Part shown: positions 1 to 8,926 of the stretch, piece after piece
Position numbering within the stretch: the stretch's first letter is position 1
Layout: each line of letters starts with the position of its first letter
NCBI GenBank assembly: GCA_029339195.1
Contig: JAPTJF010000121.1
Location: 62,001 to 126,000, forward strand
Direction: 5' to 3'
Origin: Micractinium sp. NFX-FRZ
Lineage: Eukaryota > Chlorophyta > Trebouxiophyceae > Chlorellales > Chlorellaceae
DNA: 64,000 nucleotides
Notes under the pieces: model-generated
The model's input: the letters and a program-made list of their open reading frames with translations, nothing else
Databases searched by the model: none
Told to the model about the DNA's origin: nothing
Translations under genes and position numbers: made by a program

Positions 1-81
1 ATCGGCTTGTCTTTGGACTGTCGTGCACTGCCGTACCATTGTCTGTGTGATCTTTGCTGTGGCATGTGACCTGCCCCTCAC

Positions 82-2719
82 CTTGACCAGGTCCTTCAGG
101 TTGCTCTCGGTCAGGCACTGCCCCGTGGGGTTGCCCGGGTTGATGAACACCAGGCCGCGCACAGCGGCGCCACGGTTGCTGCAACGCAACACAGGGGAGG
201 GCGGGCGGGGCGGGAACAGCGCCGGTAAGCACAAGGCCAGCTGCAAGCTTCGGTTTAGGCAACGACCTTCACGTGTAGCAGGCAAGGCACGGCACAGCAC
301 AGCGCACGCACCGTGCGGCGTTGACGTCCCGCGTGATTTCGTTAAAGTCCATGGACCAGCCGGTCTGCTCCTTGAGGTTGTAGGGCAGCAGGGTGCCGCC
401 ATACAGCTGGATGGAGGCGGAGTACAGCGGGTACTGCAGGGAGAGAGGGAGGAAGCAGGAGGGAAGCTGGTGAGGGGAGAGGGCAGCAGGAGCAGCAGAG
501 TGGATGCAGGCGGAGCACAGCGGGTACTGCAGGGAGACGAGGAGCAAGAGGAGGGTAGTTGGTAACGGGGTGAGTGGAGGGCAGCAGGGGCAGCAGAGCG
601 CCCCCGTCTCAGGTGGATGGTGGCTGAGTAGAGTTGGGTACTGCTTGGGAGGAGAATACAGGAATGCAGGAAGCAGGGAAGGGGCTGTGGTGTGCCTACC
701 ACTGCCAGGCTCAGTGTCCCTCCTCTCCAAGTAAAGTTCACATACACATAATCTTTACGTATAGTTTCATTGCAACGGTTGCAGCACCCACCTGGGGGAT
801 GGGCACCAGGATGTGGTCGTTGCTGTCGCGGATGAGGGCGTTGAGCAGCAGGCGCACAGCCACGCTGGCGCCATCTGCGGGAGGGGCAGGCAGGCGCGGC
901 AAGGAGGGCAGGGAGGAGAGGTTGGAGAGAGAGGTACGGCGGCAGGGTGCCGGCTGGGCAGACGGGAAGCCACCTGCTGCTGCTGAGGGCCCGGCAGTTG
1001 GCTACTGCTCCTGCCAGCTCGCTGCCCATTGCGGCCAGCTCAGCGTGCACAAGTGCCAGCTCAGCGCACCAGTGAGGAAGATGTGGTCGGGGTTGGATGG
1101 GTGGCCGTCGCGCTTCTGGATGAAGTCGGCCACCTCCTGCAGCGCATGTGGGCGGAGAGAGTTTGACAGGCACGCGTGAAATCGATGTTGTTGAGATGAC
1201 GAGTCAACATGGGAACCAGGTTTGCATTCATCAGTGTGAGCCACCTCCAGCAGTGCATGACGAGTAGGTTGAGGGGGGACGGTGTGATGTGGCGAGTGGG
1301 AGGTCCAACAGCCACTGCCGACCGCCAGCACCACCCACATGCACCGGCTGCCGCACACTGCGCCCGCACGCTGCCACCGCTGCTGCTGCTGCCACACACA
1401 CAAAGACAGAGAAACACCCCAGCGCTACCGAAGCACGCACAGCGCACGCCGCCGCCCACCTGGCGCACGCCCCCGTTGCCGCGTGAGTCGGTGTACGCCC
1501 CCACCGAGCCAAACATCTTAACCAGCTTGCGTGCGCGCTCCACCACATCGCCAGGGAAGCAGGCGGTGACGGCGGGGTTGTCCAGCAGGAAGGGGGCAGT
1601 CACCAAGGAGGTGACCTGCGCACATACGGCAATGAGCGGATGGTGGTGGGAGAGCAGTGCCGGTGGGTGGGTGGAGGGAGGGAGGGAGCGGGTGGCAAGG
1701 GAGCTGCCTGCCAACCTGCCGCCTGGGTAGTGGCTGCACAGGGAGGAGGGAGGCTGGGTGCTGGCCCGCTGGCGGGTGGCCGGAGCTGACTGCTGTTGGG
1801 GCTAATGATGCTGGGCTCCAAGCAGGTTGTAGCACCGGCTCATGTGTGCTCAGGCGGCACTCGAGTCCCTGCTGCCATGTGTGGCCGCTGCTCTGCCGGA
1901 GGTGCGCTGCCGAGGAGGAGACGCACAGCAGGCTGGCCGCTAGCCCTGTGCTGCTCTGGCCTGCGAGCCGACGGAGCAGCTGCAAACTGGCAGTACCACT
2001 GTCCTGTGTGGCACGCTGGCAGGCTTCACCCCAGGGGGCGGTGCGCCCGCTCTCTGCTTGCTGCCTGGGTGCGGGAGGGGGTATCCCGCACACCCCGGGG
2101 CGGCACCTTGCGAGGGGACACACACCTGGCGGTTGAAGGTGATGGGCTGCTGACCCAGCTGCTGCGGGTTGCCCACTGCACGCAGAAAAGAGGAGAGGAA
2201 CACGGGATCAGAGCAGAGAGCAAGGAGACCGGCAGGCAGGCGGCGGCGCCGCAGGCGGTGTCTACCACTGCCGCCGGCGGCAGGCTCAAACTGGTGGTCG
2301 GCAGCAGAGCCGGGCGGCACTTGCCGTTGGTGAAGATGAGCTCGCGGCCCTGCTTCTGCAGCTCCAGCGCCTTGTTGTAGAGCTCTCCACGCACCGCATA
2401 CTGCAGGGGCGGCGATTGCTGGGCTTAGCGGGGCGCTGCAGCCGCTGAGGATCGCGCATTTGCAGTCGGATCACGCCCTGAATGCCGCCAGGCCGGCCTA
2501 GCCTACCTGGGCGGCCCGCAGGTCGCTGTTGAGCAGGTCAGGGTGAGCCACCTTGCCCTCCTTGTCGTTCAGGGCCGCCACATCGGACGCGGGCTCGGGC
2601 AGGCTGCTGTATGCGCGGGTCAGAGCGCAGGGGGCAGACTGCACCGGCGCCTGCCAGGAGTTGAGCAGGGACCGCGCAACCCGGCCGACGCCGGCCCTCT
2701 TGACGCACAGGATACACAT
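82..2719 (-). CDS. Alanine / glutamate:glyoxylate aminotransferase, 3' end outside window
   Basis: This is a PLP-dependent class I/II aminotransferase of the alanine aminotransferase / glutamate:glyoxylate aminotransferase group, moving amino groups between alanine (or glutamate) and 2-oxoacids. Exons on the minus strand are 2507-2719, 2325-2400, 2126-2175, 1460-1615, 1070-1136, 792-874, 312-433 and 82-178, giving 288 codons in frame. Family motifs are read in order: TNVGNPQQLGQQPITFNRQV, SVGAYTDSRGNGGVR, DGASVAVRLLLNAL, PIPQYPLYSASIQLYGGTL and FINPGNPTGQCL. The Schiff-base lysine lies beyond the left edge. The N-terminus from the ATG at 2719 is basic and ends in RAYS-S, like a mitochondrial presequence. 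Intron 2 starts with GC (GCAAGT at 2324), and only that donor restores TNVGNP. Substrate preference within the family cannot be decided from this fragment. Confidence 0.9.
500..655 (-). repeat. Two echoes of aminotransferase exon 7 5' edge in intron 6
   Basis: The real acceptor edge (plus-strand view 415-442: ggcggagtacagcgggtact then gcagggaga) is repeated near 508-536 (ggcggagcacagcgggtact then gcagggaga). A weaker copy lies near 605-652. Spacing is about 93 and 110 bp. The copies retain the CAG acceptor context on the minus strand. Confidence 0.8.
2323..2324 (-). other. GC 5' splice site (GC-AG intron)
   Basis: Exon 2 of the aminotransferase must end at 2325 so that the codon G|TG yields TNVGNP. 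The intron then begins GCAAGT, the standard context for GC-AG introns. Using the nearby GT at 2320 breaks the conserved frame. Confidence 0.8.
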
Positions 2720-3004
2720 GATTGGGCGATCGGAGGCTGGCGAAATGCGAAAGGGACCATCCAGCAGCCGCATTTTGCCGCTTGCTGCCAGGTGGGGCCA
2801 GCTTGGCTGTCCTGCCCGAGGTACAGGTTTCTGCAATGCACGCCCGAGGGACGCAGTTGGGCGTGTTATTTCACCGCCAAGTGTCGCATCCCTGTGGACA
2901 TCATTGCGATAGCTGCCCTGCCCCCGACACTCTCGGCCACAGCCTGCTCGCAGCTGCCGGGTCTTTGAGCTTTCGCAGGCGCAGGAGGGGATCAGCGAGA
3001 CGCC
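2720..3004. promoter_or_regulatory. Short divergent gap between aminotransferase and DBR1
   Basis: Only 285 bp separate the two start codons of divergently transcribed genes, so both promoters and 5' leaders must lie here. No clear TATA box or other named element is visible. Shared control is inferred from spacing only. Confidence 0.55.
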
Positions 3005-6000
3005 ATGGGCGACTCTACGAAGCGCGGGCTGCGGGTAGCCCCCAGCTCGTCTCTGCCGCCACTGCCGCCACCGCTGCCCCCTGCTGCCAGTGCTTGCCCT
3101 CACCCCTCTTGTGTTCCAGGCCTGCATCTGCCAGTGTCAGCCAGTCGCTCAACCTGTGCCTTCCCGCCTCGCTCATGACTCCCCCGTATCGTTCTCGCCG
3201 CCTCCGCGCTGCCCTGGCCAGTGCACGGCACCGCCCCGTACCCAACGTTCCCTTGGAGGGGTGCGGGCACGGTGAGCTGGGCCACACTGGGTGCCACCAC
3301 ACGCCGCCTCCTTGTTCCGAACCGCTCACCTTGACCTGTGCAGATCGCGATAGAAGGGTGCGGTCATGGGGAGCTGGACAAGATTTACGAGACGATGGCC
3401 TACCTGGAGCGCACGCAGGACAAGAAGATTGACATGCTCATCTGCTGCGGCGACTTCCAGGTGGAAAAAGACGGGCAGGGAGGGCAGCAGGGGCTGGGCG
3501 CTTGCAGTTGGGGGTTGCTGTGAAGGGCTTCAGGCGCGCCTGCAGGTCCGCCTTGCTCGTGTGCTGCGGCAACCCCCCAGGGGTGGCGGTGGTGGGCGGG
3601 CGCGTGCCTGTTGTGGGTGGGAGCGGCTGGGAGAGGCAGGTGGGTGGGCAGAGTGGGCAGGTGGTGGGCGTGCAGATGGGACCGCAGGTGGTGGAATACA
3701 GTGAGGCGGGCGCTCTGACGGCTGGCGTGCAGGCAGGATGGGCGGCTGGCCTATAATTCTCTCCCTGGCGGTCAAACTCGGTGTTTTGTGCATTGCTGTA
3801 TTACGTGCCATCGCCGCTCGCACACGTACTGCATGGCCTGCCCCTCCAACCTTGCCTCCCTCACATACACATCCCCTCAAGCTGGGCTTCTTCCTTGTTG
3901 CACTCCCCTTGCAGGCTGTGCGCAACATGGACGGCCTGGAGTGCATGTTTTACAACAGCACACTTACACAAAGCATATTCCCTCACCCCGGTGCAGGCTG
4001 GGCGCAACATGGACGACTTGATTGCATGGCCTGCACCTCGAACCCTGCCTCCTCACATCTGCCACTCAAGCTGGGCTTCTTTCTTACACCCCCGCTGCAG
4101 GCTGTGCGCAACATGGACGACCTGGAGTGCATGGCCTGCCCGCCCAAGTACCGCCACATCGCGACCTTCTGGAAGTACTACAGCGGGGCGGTGCCCACGC
4201 CCTACCCCACACTGTTCAGTGAGTGCGGTATGCCTCTTCTGAACAAGCCAACCAGCCGCGCGCTGGGGCTGCCAAGACCATCATCCTTTCCCTACATGCC
4301 ACAAATCCGCTCCTTTCTTCACGCAGTGTGCTTTGCTCGCAAACACGCACACGCTGCCCCCTGTGCGTAATGGCTGCAGCTGGCGGCAACCACGAGGCGG
4401 CCAATCACTTGTGGGAGCTTTCTCACCTGCTTCCCCCTCCCATTACTCCATCACGATGATCACACCATTGCACGCCCCCACCCCCATGCAGTCGGCGGCA
4501 ACCACGAGGCTGCCAACTACTTGTGGGAGCTCTACTACGGCGGGTGGGCCGCACCCAACATCTGGTTCCTGGGGTATGCAGGTGGGTGCACAGACCGAGG
4601 GGGTCCATATCGCCCTGAAGCGGTTCCCCGGGCAGAAGGGAACCGAAGCTGTCAGGGCTGCCGGCTATTCAGCGTGCAGAGCTGAGCCAGCACCATCGTG
4701 CAGGGTTGTTCTGAAGCTGCTGTTCTGCATCCAGTGAAATGATTGAGTGAGAGGAGGCTGCTGGTGTGTTGCATCGCGTTGCAGGGGCGGTGAAGTTTGG
4801 CGGCATCCGCATCGCCGGCCTGAGCGGCATCTACAAGGAGCAGCACTACCACTTGGTGGGTGGGTGGTGCAGGGTGGTGTGGCGCATGGTTTTTGTGGGT
4901 GGTTGCTGTGCCTGCGTATGACAAGTGGAAGACAGAGTGGTGTGTGTGCTGAGCCGGAAATCTCACACACTTCTGGTGTCAACACCCGGGCGCCCTCAAC
5001 TTTGGCCCAAGCTGCCTCCCCCACCACTCCTCCTTGCAGTCTTGGCCCAGGCTGTGGTCCTGCTGCTGTGCTCATGCTGCTGTGGTCGTGCTGCTTTGTT
5101 CATGCTGTTTCGGTCGTGCTGCCTGTCTCACATCACCACCCTGGCAACTACTCCTCCCCTGCAGGGCCACTACGAGCGGCCGCCCTACAATGCGGGCAGC
5201 ATGCGCAGTGCATACCACATCCGGGACCTGGAGGTGGGGTGGGTGGTGGGCCTAACAGGCAGGGGCCGGGGGGACGGGCAAGCCTGCTTGCCAGGCGCAC
5301 GCACCCATTTCCAAAATGCCGCTGCCCGGCCTCCTCATGCACCAGCCAGGCCTGCGCGCGTCGTCCACTGACCCCTTCTGTCACCTTGACCCACCCACCC
5401 TTGCGACCTGCAGCGCCCTGTGCTAGCCTCTGCCTCTCCAAACCACTCACGCCCCGCTCTTGCAATCCTCCTTTCGTGCAGGTGCACCGCCTGCTGCGCC
5501 TGCGCCAGCCGGTGGACGTGTTCCTGTCGCACGACTGGCCGCAGGGGGTGGCACGCCACGGGGACCTCAACCGCCTCCTGCAGCGCAAGTCATTCCTGCG
5601 GGGAGAGGTGAGATACTCTTATGACAGAAGTTGGGTGCTCGGGCATTCTCCTCTGTGCGAGCGGTTTTGTCCTGCAGCAGCACAAGGCGTTCCTGCATCG
5701 GAAGGTGGGCAGCAAGGCAGCAAGGTTTTCGTGGCCAGCCAGGCCCCTGGCAGCATCAAGGTCTCCCTTCATGTCAGCCCAATTTGCTTGAACATGTCAC
5801 CATTGCACTCATTGCAGGATGTCGGAGGCCCTTTGGCCCCTACCTGCCAGCCCGCTTGCCCCGCTCCGCCCCCGCGCACACACCTGCCCTCTTCCCTGCC
5901 TCCCCCCTCCCTCCTATCCCCCTAACACAGATCGCCGACAACTCGCTGGGCAGCCCTCCTGCAGCGCAGCTGATGGACGCCCTGCAGCCATCCTACTGGT

Positions 6001-8304
6001 TCTCAGCGCACCTGCACACCAAGTTTGCTGCCTTGGTGGTGCATCAAGGCGGCGTGGGCGGCCTGCAGGGGCGGCAGCAGGGGCAGCCGACGCCGGTGGC
6101 GGCGGGCCCGCCGCGGCAGCAGCAGGGGCAGCAGCAGGGGCAGCAGGAGACGAGGAGCACGCGGTTCCTTTCGCTGGACAAGTGCCTGCCCGGCCGCAGC
6201 TTCCTACAGGTAGGATCATGCCTCATTGCTGCGCAGGCGTCTGCTGCTGCCGCCTGCCTCTGCTGCTGCCGCCTGCTTCTGTTGCTGCCTGCTTCTGTTG
6301 CTGCCTGCTGCTTTCATGCGGCCGCCTGCCGCCACCGCCAGGAGCACTGTCCACTGCACCTCCCCGCTGCCGCACATTGTTGCAGCCCACTGCAGCTGCG
6401 CTCGCCTCCTGCCCTGCCCGCTGGGTGCCTGCGTGCTGCGCTCTTGCCTCCCCTCGCACCCACTCACCCTTCCCCGCCCGCCCCTCGCCTGAGCCCTCCC
6501 TCTGCCATGCCATGTCATCACCCAACAGGTCATTGACTTTCCAGATGCTGAGGGGCCCCTGGAGTTCTCTTACGACGAGGAGTGGCTTGCCGTGCTGCGC
6601 TCCACCCACGGCCTGCTCAGCTTGGGGCGGCAAGCGGCGCCGCTGCCGCGGGAGGCGCCGCCCCCCAGCGCCGAGCAGCTGGCAGAGGTGCGTTGTCAGG
6701 GTAGGCTGGGGCGGCAAGTGTGTCGAGGGGAAGTGTTCAAGGTGCTGGGGATGGGCAGGGTGGGTATGGGGCGGTTCAATGGGTTCAGCTTCCCGGCACT
6801 CCTATGCTGCAGCTGTTTCAAATGGCAGCCAGCCTGACCGTAACACGCACATGCGCCCTCCTCGGCAGATGCATCAACGGTCAGTTTCTGGTGGTGCCAA
6901 GCTGATGCTGGCCCTGTGAGCCTTCCCAACTTGGCTCTCACTGGCAACCTTCCCTTCACTTGGGTTCCTTCAACCCCGCTGCACCTGCCTGCACCGCACC
7001 GGCAAACCTCAGCAATGCCACTGTCCCGCTGCCGTGCTCCCTTCACCCCGTCGTGCTTGCAGGTGCGCCGCTTGTTGGAGGAGCGCAACGGCGGCGGGCC
7101 CGCGGTCCCACTCAACTTTGTGCCCACCGTGCCCGCATTTGACCCGTCCAACCCACAAATGCGGGTGGGCAACATGCCGCAGGTAAGCGCTTTGCATTGG
7201 CACCACAGCATGCACCACAGCATGCACCACAGCATGACTGCTTGTGCCTGCCTGTGCTTGTGTGGTTGCGTGCCAGGGTGAGCGGTGGGAGTGGCGGGCT
7301 GCTTGTGCCCCCAGCAGAGAGATCTGTGAGCTGGGGACGGCTGCCTCCCCCTGTGGGAACAGCTACCGCTGTGCAGGCTGTTGCTTGATGTGTGCTGAGC
7401 AGTTGTCGGCATCAGACGCTCGCCATGCCTCTCTCTGTGTTTCCTCTGGTCACCCATACTTGTCGTGCTGTGCCTGCCGTGCCGTGCAGCATGCACAGCG
7501 CAACCCCCAGACCCTGGCCTTTCTGGAGATGCTGGGCCTGCCCTACAATCTGGACTATGCCGGCGCCCGGCAACAGGGGGCGGGAGCAGGAGGGGCCCCA
7601 GCCTGGGCAGCGGCGGGCGGGCCGGCGGCGGGCCACGCAGCGGGCGAGGCGACAGGCGCAGTGGCAGGTATGGGCGGGCGGCTGGCATCTATTGGGGTGC
7701 GTACCTGGGGCGCGGTGCTGGCAGCCAGGTTGAAGAAGCCTTCAAGCGGCGCCTTGCTGCCTTCTGTGCTGCGTGTGTGGCACCCTTGCGCTGTGCGGGT
7801 TCATGCACCCAACCCCGCAGCTGCTGCACAGGCATGCTCATTCTGCACACCGTGCATCGCATGCCCGCACCCTCCTCCCCTCGCTCAGCTGGCCTAGCCT
7901 AGCCTTGCCTGCCTGGGCGTGCAGCTGTTTGCAGCCCCGGGAAGGTTGGCCTGCAAGGCATGCTCGCACACATGCACGGCGTGTTGGGGCCGTGTGGGGG
8001 GGTGGCCCGCTCCGCTCCCATGGGGCTGCGCAATTGCTGCCACACACACAACACTTGTGTACACTTCTCCGTGTCCCTTGCAGCGGTGCCCAACCCAGAG
8101 GAGATTGATCTGGACGATGACACGGATTTTGTGGACGATGGAGATGAGGAGGGGCAGCAGGGGGCAGGGGGCGGCATGGACCCCGCCCTGGCGGCGGTGC
8201 TGCAGCGGGGGCCAGGGGGCGGCGGCGGCGGCGGTGTCACGGCGGCGGCGGCGGTGGCGGCGGCGGCCAGCAACCCAGAAGAAATTGATCTGGATGACGA
8301 ATGA
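3005..8304 (+). CDS. DBR1: RNA lariat debranching enzyme
   Basis: Dbr1 hydrolyses the 2'-5' branch of excised intron lariats in the nucleus. Twelve exons are predicted: 3005-3034, 3344-3460, 4101-4218, 4492-4581, 4785-4855, 5165-5233, 5482-5607, 5931-6209, 6529-6687, 7063-7182, 7490-7667 and 8084-8304, giving 525 aa in frame. The metallophosphoesterase core is complete: EGCGHGELD (about residues 14-22), CCGDFQ (44-49), IGGNHEA (near 90), FLSHDWP (near 180) and [11 protein letters not shown] (230-240). The conserved Dbr1 C-terminal region ends near [14 protein letters not shown]. The tail is Gly/Ala-rich and acidic, with NPEEIDLDD present twice. Exon 1 encodes only [10 protein letters not shown], and the start is chosen because it splices in phase to [10 protein letters not shown]. 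The introns before exons 2, 3 and 4 contain decayed copies of those exons' 5' edges. Confidence 0.93.
3249..3283 (+). repeat. Echo of DBR1 exon 2 5' edge in intron 1
   Basis: The stretch ggaggggtgcgggcacggtg (about 3256-3275) followed by agctgg resembles gaagggtgcggtcatgggga followed by agctgg in real exon 2 (3352-3377). It lies roughly 95 bp upstream. It has no usable acceptor and is not in the inferred mRNA. Confidence 0.55.
3835..4035 (+). repeat. Two echoes of DBR1 exon 3 acceptor region in intron 2
   Basis: The phrase gcaggctgtgcgcaacatgg starts real exon 3 (4098 on). It also occurs near 3912, and as gcaggctgggcgcaacatgg near 3994. The preceding tract (tcaagctgggcttctt before a pyrimidine-rich acceptor) is duplicated near 3878 and 4067. 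The copies thus include intron plus exon edge, including a plausible AG acceptor. Confidence 0.85.
4376..4432 (+). repeat. Echo of DBR1 exon 4 5' edge in intron 3
   Basis: Sequence ggcggcaaccacgaggcggc with caatcacttgtgggagct, near 4383-4420, duplicates real exon 4 (ggcggcaaccacgaggctgc, from 4495). It even preserves the GGNHEA active-site codons, but it lies inside the intron about 110 bp upstream. Confidence 0.85.
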
Positions 8305-8926
8305 GGGGCGCGGGATTGGCAGCGAATGCACGGTGCCCCGCATGAAAAGTGGTGCTGGCATTTGCTGCAGGCGACAGGATGGAAGCGCCTTCCTTTGCTT
8401 CTGTGCTGGCCTGTCCAGCTGCCTGTAACGCACCTCCCTTGCCACGCTGTACTGCCAGCGTAGCACGAGTTCAGGTAGCGTGAGTTACAGGTTTGAGCAA
8501 ATATGACACCTAATAGGAGAGTTGCAGTCGTCCTGATCTGATGGATTCGTTAATTGAGTGCCGGGGCGAATAGGGGTGCTGCAAGCACATACAATGCTGA
8601 CGCTGTGCATTCATTTGTCGCTGGTGCTGCTACCGCTGCGCTGCTGTTGGTGTTGATGCCTGCAGCTCGCACTGCCGATGGCTATGCCTGTGAGGTTGTG
8701 TGTGTGGCATAACGCGCCACACATCAGCTGTGCAATGATGGCAACTGGCTCTTTTACAACCGCACTCCATCGGGCCCGGCCCGCTTCAAACTCAATGCCG
8801 GCCAACCCAACGTCCTGCTGAGCTCTGTTGGGGTCTCAGGCTCACTCCCTGTGAAAATGCTCTCTAGAAGCCTGCCAGCTGGGCCGCTGCTAGCCAGCTG
8901 CAAGGTTGCGCGCCGTGGGCCGCCTC
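8305..8926. terminator. Convergent 3' region with two TGTAA poly(A) motifs
   Basis: DBR1 (+) and the dehydrogenase (-) converge here. TGTAA at 8424-8428 lies 120 bp after the DBR1 stop. TTACA at 8754-8758 (TGTAA on the minus strand) lies about 170 bp after the dehydrogenase stop. TGTAA is the chlorophyte polyadenylation motif. Nothing coding is seen between them. Confidence 0.65.
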
